Origin: Candidatus Bathyarchaeota archaeon | Lineage (GTDB): Archaea > Thermoproteota > Bathyarchaeia > 40CM-2-53-6 > RBG-13-38-9 | Direction: 5' to 3' | DNA: 12,384 nucleotides | Assembly: GCA_023144075.1 (NCBI GenBank) | Contig: JAGLGJ010000016.1 | Coordinates: 1 to 12,384, forward strand | Part shown: positions 1 to 6,550 of the stretch, one piece after another | How the letters are laid out: each line of letters begins with the position of its first letter | Numbering within the stretch: position 1 is the stretch's first letter | Position numbers and translations under genes: made by a program | The notes under the pieces: model-generated | Databases searched by the model: none | What the model saw: only the letters and a program-made list of their open reading frames with translations | Told to the model about the DNA's origin: nothing

Positions 1-1024
1 CATAGGAAACACCAATCTCAGCTAATATAATCCTGAACAGAAGAAATAATGAGGGATTGAAAAACCAACCAGAGAAATATCGATATAAACCGAGAAAAAC
101 ATTAACACCAGAACTTAAGATGAAAGGCACATAAAGGGAAAGCGATAAAACAATGAGTATAATCAAATGCTGTATTATAATTGTTGATTTACTCTTTGTC
201 TTGAGATATTTTAGATAGATTGGAAGAAGTAGAATTGGGAAGACCTTTGACCATATTGCAAAAGTAAATGATAGAGTTGAATAGAACAAGCGTTTTTTTG
301 AAAGCAAAACTAGACTGACCAATATGAAAAATATTGGGAGCGGTTCCATGTGGCCGCTTGAAGAAACTTCAACTATCATAAGTGGAGACCAGGAATAAAG
401 GATCACTCCACCCAAATACCTTCTAGCCACCATATTATGCAAAAGATATGCCAAAAGAATACAGTTTATCATATCCAGTACCGAGAATGAGACTTTCAAA
501 CCAAACAGACTTTCTGAAATAATGCTCAAAAACAGAAATGTTATTTGTGCAAATGGAGGGTAAGGCGAGATCTCGTCTTTGTGATCATACGCTTCAAAAT
601 ATGGGACATTTTTCAGCCAATCCAGTTCAGCTGAGTATGGTTCGTGAGCATAAGGATCAACACCATATTTCAAAAGCCTCCCATCCCACGCAAATCTCGA
701 TACATCAGTACTCAAAGTTGATTCAGTGAATATCATCACCGATCGGAAAATCATAGAGAAAATCAGTATCGTTATAACAAGTCTATTAATTTCTTTTCTG
801 CTTAAAGAGATCTTATTCGTTCTAAAAATTATCAAGCAAATGGCTAAATAAATTAAGAAGATGACTAAGAACAATATTGTATAAATTAGAATATTTTCTT
901 TGAAATTTCCTAGGAAAAAGAGCTTTAGATATATTAGGAGTTGAAAAAGTCCACTCCCAACAATAAGTCCAAGGATTCCCTTATGATTCGATAAGAGATC
1001 TGTTACAACATTCTTCCTTTGCAC
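1..1024 (-). CDS. GT-C type membrane glycosyltransferase (GT87/DUF2029-like), 3' end off window
   Basis: An open frame of 341 codons runs without a stop from a GTG at 1024 to the window edge, so the C-terminus is missing. It is a polytopic membrane protein with hydrophobic segments at roughly residues 17-36, 44-64, 81-101 and several more after residue 160. Residues 107-125 carry D107, the WDGR motif (113-116), a Gly and DPY (123-125). This pattern is typical of polyprenol-phosphate-sugar-dependent mannosyltransferases of the GT87/DUF2029 group. The YPPFAQ stretch at 155-160 and the SGHMEPL stretch at 223-229 fit the same group. Such enzymes transfer sugars on the outer face of the membrane. 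The acceptor cannot be read from sequence. The gene is divergent from two Thr-rich surface proteins, which makes a role in surface glycosylation plausible but unproven. The next upstream in-frame stop is a TAG at 1049-1051. GTG is the first usual start after it. Confidence 0.8.
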   Translation of the reverse strand, partial: MQRKNVVTDLLSNHKGILGLIVGSGLFQLLIYLKLFFLGNFKENILIYTILFLVIFLIYLAICLIIFRTNKISLSRKEINRLVITILIFSMIFRSVMIFTESTLSTDVSRFAWDGRLLKYGVDPYAHEPYSAELDWLKNVPYFEAYDHKDEISPYPPFAQITFLFLSIISESLFGLKVSFSVLDMINCILLAYLLHNMVARRYLGGVILYSWSPLMIVEVSSSGHMEPLPIFFILVSLVLLSKKRLFYSTLSFTFAIWSKVFPILLLPIYLKYLKTKSKSTIIIQHLIILIVLSLSLYVPFILSSGVNVFLGLYRYFSGWFFNPSLFLLFRIILAEIGVSY

Positions 1025-1064
1025 AAAAACGAGATAATCGGCTTTCTATTTAACTATAATCAAA

Positions 1065-1073
1065 TTTATAATT
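1065..1073 (-). promoter_or_regulatory. TATA-like box for the glycosyltransferase gene
   Basis: The minus strand reads AATTATAAA here, about 45 bases upstream of the GTG start at 1024. With the usual archaeal spacing, transcription would begin near 1040-1045, leaving a leader of about 20 bases. The call rests on sequence resemblance only. Confidence 0.4.
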
Positions 1074-1120
1074 GCACGGTATTAGAGAGTTATACAATTA
1101 CCTATTTCCAAACAGACAAG

Positions 1121-1129
1121 CTTATATAA
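1121..1129 (+). promoter_or_regulatory. TATA box for first surface protein gene
   Basis: CTTATATAA lies about 32-40 bases before the TTG (1158) and GTG (1161) start candidates. Archaeal TATA spacing puts the transcript start near 1152-1156, so the message would be leaderless or nearly so. No Shine-Dalgarno sequence is seen before the start, which agrees. Confidence 0.55.
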
Positions 1130-1160
1130 CAATGTTATAATAAAATCATTCGTTAAATTG

Positions 1161-1946
1161 GTGAAAATTCATTTGAAAAAAACACCGCATGCCAAGAAAG
1201 GATTGAGAGCAGCCTTATTCATGATAATCGTCCTCACAATTTTAGCTTGGATCGGTCAAGGCATAAACACAGCCTCAGCTGCTGAACCGGTTCCCGTAAC
1301 AGGAACATGGAACGGGATCATCGGCGGGACTACTCCAGTCCAAAAATCATCATTAACAATAAAATTCGATGGTGTTGTGAGCGGAACATTTGATGGAGAT
1401 ACTTCAAGCGGAAATTGGAAAGGCGAATTTAATACAGATTACACAGTTTCACCAGTAGGAATCGAAGAAGAAGACACAGGAACCGTAATGGGCGGCTATA
1501 TTCTTACGATAGATGATTCTGGAACAATATCTGGGGAAGGCGTTGCTGAAATTTCAGGCGCCCTCACTGGCACCATGACATTCGACATTAAGGGACAGAA
1601 ATCCGAATCGGGCGAGATAACTGGAACATGGAATGGCATCCTAACTTCAGAGACATTAAATTATGGCGGAACTCCAGTCGCGATCGACGCAAAATTCGAT
1701 GCTTCCGGTGAATTTAGTGGAAAAACACAAGCAATCGAGACCCCATCACCAACTACAACAACACCAAGCCCCACTACAACTACACCCACAACTACTCCAA
1801 CCACAACAGCTAGTTCAACTCCAACTGCAACCTCGATATCTGAGCCACAACCTAACGATCAATATCTAACATATGCCATCATCGGAGTCATCGCCATCAT
1901 TATTGTCGTAGGTTTTTACATCTTTAGAATTAGACGAGCAAGCTGA
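1161..1946 (+). CDS. Secreted, membrane-anchored surface protein with GxWxG repeats and Thr/Pro stalk
   Basis: The family is not recognised. Residues are numbered from the TTG at 1158; the GTG at 1161 is the more likely start, giving 261 residues. A basic N-terminus and a hydrophobic stretch (residues 17-36) end in an ASAA site near residue 42, a typical secretion signal. The exported domain has GTWNG at 49-53, GNWKG at 85-89 and GTWNG at 156-160, in a Gly/Thr-rich, probably all-beta context. Residues 195-227 are almost entirely Thr, Pro and Ser, which is typical of an O-glycosylated stalk. A transmembrane helix at about 238-256 with a short basic tail anchors the protein. The gene downstream at 2125 is a clear paralogue with the same domain order. 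Expected location is the outer face of the membrane; binding partner and role are unknown. Confidence 0.85.
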   Translation: MKIHLKKTPHAKKGLRAALFMIIVLTILAWIGQGINTASAAEPVPVTGTWNGIIGGTTPVQKSSLTIKFDGVVSGTFDGDTSSGNWKGEFNTDYTVSPVGIEEEDTGTVMGGYILTIDDSGTISGEGVAEISGALTGTMTFDIKGQKSESGEITGTWNGILTSETLNYGGTPVAIDAKFDASGEFSGKTQAIETPSPTTTTPSPTTTTPTTTPTTTASSTPTATSISEPQPNDQYLTYAIIGVIAIIIVVGFYIFRIRRAS

Positions 1947-2041
1947 AGAAATAAAACGCATTCAAAACATCGTACTATGAAAAGACCTATGAACCAATAT
2001 CGATTATACTATTTTATTTCAACATATTTACTCTGGAAAGG

Positions 2042-2050
2042 ATTATTTAA
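2042..2050 (+). promoter_or_regulatory. Possible TATA box upstream of second surface protein
   Basis: ATTATTTAA lies about 75-83 bases before the ATG at 2125, implying a leader near 50 bases. A second candidate, TCTTTAAA at 2098-2105, has the spacing of a leaderless promoter. The sequence alone does not decide between them. Confidence 0.3.
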
Positions 2051-2124
2051 AGGAAGTAACCAGAAAATACTCATTCTGAATAAAGAGAGATATTGAATCT
2101 TTAAACCTCTGTAGAAGATCTAAC

Positions 2125-2877
2125 ATGAATACTACAAATGCTCTCATCATACTACTTCTTACGACGACATTCTTAGGAACCAACATCATACCCAGACCAA
2201 ACATGGATACCATCGGGCAGCCTATACAATTGAATTTTGCAGAAGGGCGATGGAAAGGGGACATGTTAGGCGAAGGCACCGTCATGAACGAATACGATGT
2301 AACCATTAATGCAACTATAACTGGAACTTTAGAAGGCACTCCTCAATTCGGTACTTGGAATGGAAAATACCAAGCTACTTACAAATGGGATAGTCACATG
2401 GAAAATGATATCGGCTTTCTTAAAGGAAACTATAGTTGGAACATGGATGATTCAGGAAGAGTAACAGGGACAGTAGTATCCAAAGTTAGTGGATTATTGG
2501 TTGGAGACTGGGAGCTTCAACTTGATGGAACTGTCAGAGAAACAGGAATTATTGAGGGAACATGGACTGGAAAATTTACTCCCACATATTTCTCGTATGG
2601 ACGCGTCACACCTGTCCCTACGACATTGAGACTTCAGGGCTCCGGAGACTTTGAAGCAAAATTACAAGAAAAAATTATTACAACAACTACACAGACAACA
2701 TCTGAAACAACTCCCCCTGCGCAATCTCCGATAACAACCATACAACCTCCACCTTCAGATGAAACAATTAATAATGAAGGCCAAATACTTGTAACCATAC
2801 TCCAAGCAGCATCAATAATCGCGATTGTCGTAATTGTAATTTTAATAGCTGCAAAAGCTCTGAGAAGTGACCATTGA
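2125..2877 (+). CDS. Paralogous membrane-anchored surface protein with GxWxG repeats and Thr-rich stalk
   Basis: The 250-residue product is a paralogue of the preceding gene. A hydrophobic N-terminus (residues 6-18) serves as a probable signal or anchor, without an obvious signal-peptidase site. The exported domain carries GRWKG (41-45), GTWNG (76-80) and GTWTG (145-149). Their spacing of 35 and 69 residues nearly matches the 36 and 71 of the upstream protein. Both proteins also share a DDSG turn (here at residues 108-111) between the second and third motifs. Two N-x-S/T sequons, N62 and N102, could be N-glycosylated. A Thr/Pro/Ser-rich stalk covers about 185-212 and a membrane helix lies at 221-243, followed by a short basic tail. 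The sequences have diverged widely, so the duplication is not recent. Function is unknown; a surface-layer, adhesion or ligand-binding role is only inferred from architecture. Confidence 0.85.
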   Translation: MNTTNALIILLLTTTFLGTNIIPRPNMDTIGQPIQLNFAEGRWKGDMLGEGTVMNEYDVTINATITGTLEGTPQFGTWNGKYQATYKWDSHMENDIGFLKGNYSWNMDDSGRVTGTVVSKVSGLLVGDWELQLDGTVRETGIIEGTWTGKFTPTYFSYGRVTPVPTTLRLQGSGDFEAKLQEKIITTTTQTTSETTPPAQSPITTIQPPPSDETINNEGQILVTILQAASIIAIVVIVILIAAKALRSDH

Positions 2878-3160
2878 AAGTTCGAGATATTCTTTAATGA
2901 TTCTCCAATTCTTAAATCATAAGTAAAATCATTTTCAAATACTGTTTCATTTACCAAACATAATATTGAACTGATTGAACTCACATCTTTAGAAAAAGTT
3001 AGATGCTTCATGCGCATCTTAAAAATTTCAATCTTCAAGATTACAAGTTAAAATAGACAACCATTATTCTTCCCTTTCATAGATTTAAAAAACATTAAGA
3101 AACATTCATGACACACATGATTCACAAAAATGATAAGAAAATGCTGCGAAACTCATTAAA
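2878..3160. other. AT-rich intergenic stretch without a convincing gene
   Basis: No intact gene is supported here. Short open stretches exist on both strands: a minus frame from an ATG at 3038 continues antisense into the surface protein gene, and a plus frame after 2878 contains a stop. Neither has recognisable features. Around 3091-3119 there are two copies of AAACATT ten bases apart, then an inverted pair TCATG/CATGA. Confidence 0.4.
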
Positions 3161-3176
3161 CAATTTCGCGAAATTG
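3161..3176. promoter_or_regulatory. Perfect 16-base palindrome, candidate operator
   Basis: CAATTTCGCGAAATTG reads the same on both strands. A further inverted pair, ACTCA (3151-3155) and TGAGT (3175-3179), flanks it. It sits about 35 bases upstream of the TATA-like box of the DUF5679-type gene, where an archaeal activator or repressor could bind. No protein can be assigned to it. Confidence 0.4.
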
Positions 3177-3209
3177 AGTTTTATTACAAAAAAATTTGAA
3201 CACCATTAG

Positions 3210-3217
3210 TTTTATAA
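3210..3217 (+). promoter_or_regulatory. TATA-like box for DUF5679-type gene
   Basis: TTTTATAA lies about 40 bases upstream of the TTG start. A transcript would start near 3240, just before a GAGGAG ribosome-binding sequence at 3243-3248. Confidence 0.5.
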
Positions 3218-3256
3218 CATTGGTAACTCCAATGCTCAGATAGAGGAGTATCAGAT

Positions 3257-3403
3257 TTGGCAGAAATGTATTGTGTTAAATGTAGAAAGAAAGTTACTGT
3301 CGATGATAGCGCCGTCAAAAGAGAGAAAACAGTAAAAGGTAGACCTATTTTGAAAGCCATCTGCCCAGAATGCGGCACGAAAATGACAAAGTTCACTAAA
3401 TGA
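3257..3403 (+). CDS. Small four-cysteine zinc-ribbon protein (DUF5679-like)
   Basis: This 48-residue protein starts at a TTG preceded by GAGGAG at eight bases spacing; an internal ATG three codons later is less well placed. Two CxxC knuckles are visible, C6/C9 (YCVKCRKK) and C36/C39 (CPECGTK), separated by a basic linker with a KGRP turn. The size and the opening MAxxYCVKCRxK with the closing CPxCGTKM match the archaeal DUF5679 family as I remember it. Binding of one zinc ion by the four cysteines is expected. The biological role of the family is unknown; its basic charge would suit RNA, ribosome or DNA contact. It stands alone, with its own promoter, a palindrome upstream and a hairpin downstream. 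Confidence 0.85.
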   Translation: MAEMYCVKCRKKVTVDDSAVKREKTVKGRPILKAICPECGTKMTKFTK

Positions 3404-3434
3404 AAACTCGAAAACTCAGATAATCAATATTCCT

Positions 3435-3460
3435 GCTCGGATTTGAAAACAAATTCGAGC
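3435..3460 (+). terminator. Strong 11-base-pair hairpin downstream of DUF5679-type gene
   Basis: The arms GCTCGGATTTG (3435-3445) and CAAATTCGAGC (3450-3460) pair over 11 positions with one G-U and enclose an AAAA loop. The hairpin lies 31 bases after the stop codon. There is no T run directly after it, so it is not a classical archaeal terminator. A role in 3'-end stability or an RNA-level signal is equally possible. Confidence 0.4.
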
Positions 3461-3611
3461 AAAGACCCCTAGCTTTCAAAATTCTTTTAGTATAAAATCT
3501 ATTGAGTAATAGATCTTACGGCCATATAGTTAGACATCGTTCGATGGAGAAATTATCATCGAAAGATAATTATGAAGTAAAAAGAAAATATTAGCAATTT
3601 AGAGCAGACCC

Positions 3612-3675
3612 GTTGGTATGAGGGCATATCAACAACAGATTGAGTCAGATGCGGCCTGACCTGTAGATTCTGTTG
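3612..3675 (+). other. Two adjacent hairpins, possible structured RNA
   Basis: Hairpin one pairs 3612-3620 with 3625-3633 (nine pairs, one G-U) around an AGGG loop. Hairpin two has an outer stem CAACAGA (3633-3639) with TCTGTTG (3669-3675) and an inner stem GTCAG (3644-3648) with CTGAC (3656-3660). No known RNA family is recognised. The region could also be part of a degraded gene. Confidence 0.25.
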
Positions 3676-3677
3676 AG

Positions 3678-4262
3678 TGAAAAATAAAATTCTCTACAAA
3701 TCAGAAGAGGCCGGTTCTTTCTATAGTCCAAAAGAAATTAAAATCAATAGTCACTAGCAAAGGCCATAATCAAACTAGAGTAAGTTGTGGAGAACCGAAC
3801 ATCTCAAGATCTCATCTTATTCAACTTCTGCAACATCTAAAATTACTGCACCCTTTGCATTTTATTCTTGAGACATAGAATTTAATCGACGACTCTCTTG
3901 GCTTTGCCAGAGAGTTATTTCAATTCGATTTTCCTCAAATTCGATTATATTTGAAAGGAGGTAATAGATCTGAATTTGAAAGACTTGTGCATCAGCATCC
4001 GGATTTGTTATTCAGCTAGAAGCACTTAGAAACCTAGTTAGCGAAGAAGTGAGTTGCCATCCAACTGTTATGAGATCTATTTCTTCTAAAGAAAGTTTTC
4101 TTGACTTAGAAAAACTTGACAAACATTCATCTGAGACTCGCTAATGAACTTGAGGTAGAAGAAAGGGCATGGTATCCTAAAGTTATGAAAAGCATAGAAC
4201 GTTTCAGATTGAGCCCTAATATCTCAAATGAAGCTGATAGGATTCCAGACTACTTTGTTTAG
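3678..4262 (+). pseudogene. Degraded, unrecognised coding sequence convergent with ilvD
   Basis: No intact frame spans this stretch, but plausible protein sequence continues across frame changes. The frame from 3681 to 4016 is open for 112 codons except for one TAG at 3876-3878, far fewer stops than expected in AT-rich non-coding DNA. Coding character then moves to a second frame (4013-4141, including QLEALRNLVSEEV) and returns to the first frame from about 4140. There it reads ELEVEERAWYPKV and ends at a TAG (4260-4262) that overlaps the ilvD stop. Such a tight convergent end suggests a former real gene. A still more degraded extension with three stops may reach back to an ATG at 3544. The EVEERAWYP stretch weakly recalls the last helices of hemerythrin-like HHE proteins, but the metal-binding histidine pattern is not evident, so no family is assigned. 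Confidence 0.4.
3892..3915 (+). other. Hairpin followed by T-rich tract
   Basis: ACTCTCT (3892-3898) pairs with AGAGAGT (3909-3915), and GGC (3900-3902) with GCC (3906-3908), with one bulged T and a TTT loop. A T-rich tract follows. It lies within the degraded coding region, so it could be a terminator that arose later or chance structure. Confidence 0.3.
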
Positions 4263-5956
4263 AACTTTCTAAAAACAGCCCCTTTATCAGCTGAACTGAC
4301 CATTTGTACGTATCTTGAAAGGTAACCCTTTTTGATCTTAAGTTCAGGGGGCTTCCAAGAGTTCAATCTCTCTTGAAGTTCATCCTTTCGTATTTCGATG
4401 TCAAGTTGTCTCAAATCAGCGTCCATAAATATTGGATCGCCATTCTTCACTACTGCTATGGGACCACCTTCAACCGCTTCAGGCGATACATGTCCTATAC
4501 ATGGACCCCTTGTAGCTCCTGAAAATCTACCATCTGTTGCAAGAGCAACGGATTCATCCATACCCATTCCCATGAGCATTGCAGTTGCCATCAGCATCTC
4601 TCTCATACCAGGTCCACCTTTTGGTCCTTCATATCGAATAATTATGAAATCTCCGTCATCGATCTTTCGCGCCTTTAGGGCTGCGATGACTTCTTCTTCA
4701 CTGTTAAAGACTTTTGCAGAACCTCTAAATTTGCGCATCTTGTCTGTTACGGCGGCAATCTTCAGAACAGCTCCATTTGGAGCTAGGCTTCCACGGAGTA
4801 TTGCTAAACCGCCTTCTTTATGAATGAAGTTTGTTCTAGGTCTAATGATTTCATCATCGTAGACGTTGACCTCTTCCACAATTTGCTCGATGGTTTTACC
4901 ACTTATCGTTTGAAGATCTGAATGTAATAAATCGCCTAACTGTTTCATGAGTGCGGGAATCCCTCCAGCGTTATGCAAATCTGTTATCTTGTATACTCCT
5001 CCCGGTGACATATTGCAAAGATGTGGGGTTTTCTTACTAATCTCATCAAAGAGTTCTAGAGAGAGATCATAATTCAATTCATTAGCTATCGCTTTCAAAT
5101 GTAGGATTGTATTTGTTGAACCCCCCAAAGCCATATCCACAGTAATTGCGTTCTCGAAAGCTTTTTCATTCATTATATGACTGGGTCGTACATCTTGTTC
5201 TATCAATTTCATTATTCGTCTTCCGATTTCTGTACAGAGTCTGATTTTAGCCGCATCAACTGCCGGTGTCGTTCCCATATAGGGCAGAGTCATTCCCAAT
5301 GCTTCCATCAATGCTTGTGTTGTTGTTGCAGTGTATAATCCTCCACAAGCACCTGCACCGGGTAGAGTTATCTCTTCTAGATATGCTGCCTCTTCAGGAG
5401 TAATTTTCTTCGACTCAAGTAAACCAGGAACCTCAAAGAGTTGCCCAATCGTAATCTTTTGATCTTTATAATATCCCCATGTTGGGCATGCCGGGTACAT
5501 TGCTCCTCCAGGCACCATAATTGCTGGAATATCAAGTCTGGCAGCGGCCATCAGCATTCCAGGATTTATTTTGTCACATGTTGTCAGACAGACCATCGCA
5601 TCAAATTGATGTCCTTGAATCATTATCTCAATGGAATCTGCTATTAATTCCCTACTTGGAAGGGACATTCTAAGACCTTCATGGCCTTGAGCTATTCCAT
5701 CACATAGTGCTATCGTATTGAATTCTATTGGAGTTCCTTGAGCTGCCAGGATGCCCCGTTTTACGTGTTCACTTAGTGCTTTAAGATGTATATGACCTGG
5801 AACAAGTTCATTCCAAGAATTCACTACTGCAACAAGAGGTTTACTTAGATCTTCGTCAGTGAATCCCGCACATTTGAATAAAGCCCGATGAACATACCTA
5901 TCAGTTCCTTCGATAACCTCTCTGCTTCTGAGTTTTTTTAATGATGACAGTGTCAA
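4259..5956 (-). CDS. ilvD: Dihydroxy-acid dehydratase
   Basis: The 565-residue product has the full length of the IlvD/Edd family. The enzyme removes water from 2,3-dihydroxy-isovalerate and 2,3-dihydroxy-methylvalerate to form the 2-keto acids that precede valine, leucine and isoleucine. Conserved blocks in order are NSWNELVPGHIHL (46-58), CDGIAQGHEGLRMSLPSREL (85-104), CDKINPGM (127-134) with an expected Fe-S ligand at C127, GACGGLYTA (202-210) with C204, then GGSTNT, and GRFSGATRGP near the end. The PGH form at residue 53 resembles the E. coli-type enzyme and not the PCN form of three-Cys [2Fe-2S] enzymes. Family members acting on sugar acids exist, and no other ilv gene lies in the window, so substrate assignment rests on overall likeness. 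The start is a TTG with GAGGT only two bases before it; no ATG or GTG fits the conserved N-terminus better. It is divergent from the acylphosphatase gene. Confidence 0.9.
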   Translation of the reverse strand: MTLSSLKKLRSREVIEGTDRYVHRALFKCAGFTDEDLSKPLVAVVNSWNELVPGHIHLKALSEHVKRGILAAQGTPIEFNTIALCDGIAQGHEGLRMSLPSRELIADSIEIMIQGHQFDAMVCLTTCDKINPGMLMAAARLDIPAIMVPGGAMYPACPTWGYYKDQKITIGQLFEVPGLLESKKITPEEAAYLEEITLPGAGACGGLYTATTTQALMEALGMTLPYMGTTPAVDAAKIRLCTEIGRRIMKLIEQDVRPSHIMNEKAFENAITVDMALGGSTNTILHLKAIANELNYDLSLELFDEISKKTPHLCNMSPGGVYKITDLHNAGGIPALMKQLGDLLHSDLQTISGKTIEQIVEEVNVYDDEIIRPRTNFIHKEGGLAILRGSLAPNGAVLKIAAVTDKMRKFRGSAKVFNSEEEVIAALKARKIDDGDFIIIRYEGPKGGPGMREMLMATAMLMGMGMDESVALATDGRFSGATRGPCIGHVSPEAVEGGPIAVVKNGDPIFMDADLRQLDIEIRKDELQERLNSWKPPELKIKKGYLSRYVQMVSSADKGAVFRKF

Positions 5957-5995
5957 TAACCTCGAGATGGATATCCTTCGTAAGGCTCCTAGGAA

Positions 5996-6006
5996 TAATT
6001 TTAAAC
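5996..6006 (-). promoter_or_regulatory. TATA-like box for ilvD
   Basis: The minus strand reads GTTTAAAATTA about 40 to 50 bases upstream of the ilvD TTG start, predicting transcription from about 5975 with a leader of about 20 bases. No attenuator or riboswitch structure was recognised in this short leader. Confidence 0.5.
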
Positions 6007-6030
6007 TTTTCTAAAGGATAGTCTTGGGAA

Positions 6031-6040
6031 GATATATTTG
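6031..6040 (+). promoter_or_regulatory. TATA-like box for acylphosphatase gene
   Basis: GATATATTTG lies about 33-42 bases before the ATG at 6073. Transcription would start near 6060, leaving GAGGT (6061-6065) as ribosome-binding sequence, seven bases before the ATG. It is back to back with the ilvD promoter. Confidence 0.5.
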
Positions 6041-6072
6041 ATGTGATTCAATAAGAATTAGAGGTTTTTTCT

Positions 6073-6348
6073 ATGAAAACCAGAGTGCGTGTTTACATCA
6101 GTGGCATGGTTCAAGGGGTTTTTTTCAGACATGAAATTAAAAAAAGAGCATTGAGACATGGAATTTCTGGCTGGGTTAGAAATCTGGAAGATGGCCGTGT
6201 TGAAGCTTTATTCGAAGGGGAAACTGAGGCAATTGAAAAAATACTGAATTTCTGTAGGAAGGGCCCTCTTGGAGCCGATGTGCAGAACTTTGATGTTAAC
6301 ACTGAGACATGGAAGGGAGAATTCCAAGATTTCACCGTTAAATATTAA
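6073..6348 (+). CDS. acyP: Acylphosphatase
   Basis: A 91-residue protein, the usual length of this family, which hydrolyses the carboxyl-phosphate bond of acylphosphates in the cytoplasm (EC 3.6.1.7). The signature GMVQGVFFR is at 11-19, with the phosphate-binding, catalytic R19. GWVRNLEDGRVE is at 33-44, with the catalytic N37. The remaining sequence fits the compact alpha/beta sandwich, including the GPLGADV turn near 64-70 and a final FTVKY strand. The ATG is well placed behind a GAGGT ribosome-binding sequence. The physiological substrate of archaeal acylphosphatases is generally unknown. The gene is monocistronic, and a T-rich stretch (6361-6370) follows the stop. Confidence 0.95.
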   Translation: MKTRVRVYISGMVQGVFFRHEIKKRALRHGISGWVRNLEDGRVEALFEGETEAIEKILNFCRKGPLGADVQNFDVNTETWKGEFQDFTVKY

Positions 6349-6427
6349 GAGAAAACATTCTTTGTTTTAGTCAATCAAAATGAAACACGCGCACGTTCAT
6401 GACAGAGGCTGCCTGATGCTGACCGGA

Positions 6428-6437
6428 AATATTTAAG
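6428..6437 (+). promoter_or_regulatory. TATA-like box for tRNA-Glu
   Basis: AATATTTAAG lies about 40-48 bases upstream of the mature tRNA 5' end, implying a precursor leader of about 15-20 bases to be removed by RNase P. Confidence 0.45.
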
Positions 6438-6498
6438 TCCCTTCTCCTAAGCTTCAATAACGCTCCATACGTAATGCTCCGGTGGTGTAGCCCGGTTA

Positions 6499-6513
6499 AC
6501 AATACCGGCCGAA
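6499..6513 (+). other. Predicted D-loop intron of tRNA-Glu
   Basis: CGGT (6493-6496) can pair with GCCG (6508-6511) as a four-pair central helix with one wobble. It is flanked by three-base bulges TAA (6497-6499) and AAA (6512-6514). Cutting after the second base of each bulge removes 15 bases and restores a normal GGTTAA D-loop. The same mature sequence results if the cut slips by one or two A residues. An alternative CCGG/CCGG helix would remove 13 bases and leave an over-long D-loop. Confidence 0.65.
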
Positions 6514-6527
6514 AGCATAGCGGCCTT

Positions 6528-6550
6528 ATTCGCAATTGTGCGAAGGCCAA
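6528..6550 (+). other. Predicted anticodon intron of tRNA-Glu
   Basis: The central helix is GGCC (6522-6525) with GGCC (6545-6548). The bulges are TTA (6526-6528) and AAT (6549-6551). The inner stem TTCGCA (6529-6534) pairs with TGCGAA (6539-6544) around an ATTG loop. Cutting after the second base of each bulge removes 23 bases and joins CTT to TCGA, giving a complete anticodon loop. The site is 34/35, not the canonical 37/38. Confidence 0.8.

Noticed and set aside
538..729. Plus-strand open frame of 63 codons
   Set aside because: It lies antisense to the long glycosyltransferase frame, which has clear membrane segments and motifs; this is a shadow.
1738..1826. Thr/Pro-coding repeats as a CRISPR or tandem DNA repeat
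   Set aside because: The ACA/ACT/CCA repetition is irregular and in frame with a low-complexity protein stalk; there are no spacers.
2634..3038. Minus-strand open frame of 134 codons
   Set aside because: Most of it is antisense to the Thr-rich stalk and membrane anchor of the second surface protein, where reversed codons rarely give stops. The free part has no motif.
3633..3700. H/ACA guide RNA in the hairpin region
   Set aside because: There are a lower stem, an internal loop and an upper stem, but no ACA at the required distance after the stem and no kink-turn.
4398..4823. Plus-strand open frame of 141 codons within ilvD
   Set aside because: It is antisense to conserved ilvD blocks; low stop frequency there follows from the ilvD codons.
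6371..6470. Possible C/D box guide RNA upstream of tRNA-Glu
   Set aside because: CTGATG and CTGA strings are present near 6411-6424, but no proper C box, D box spacing or terminal stem could be found.
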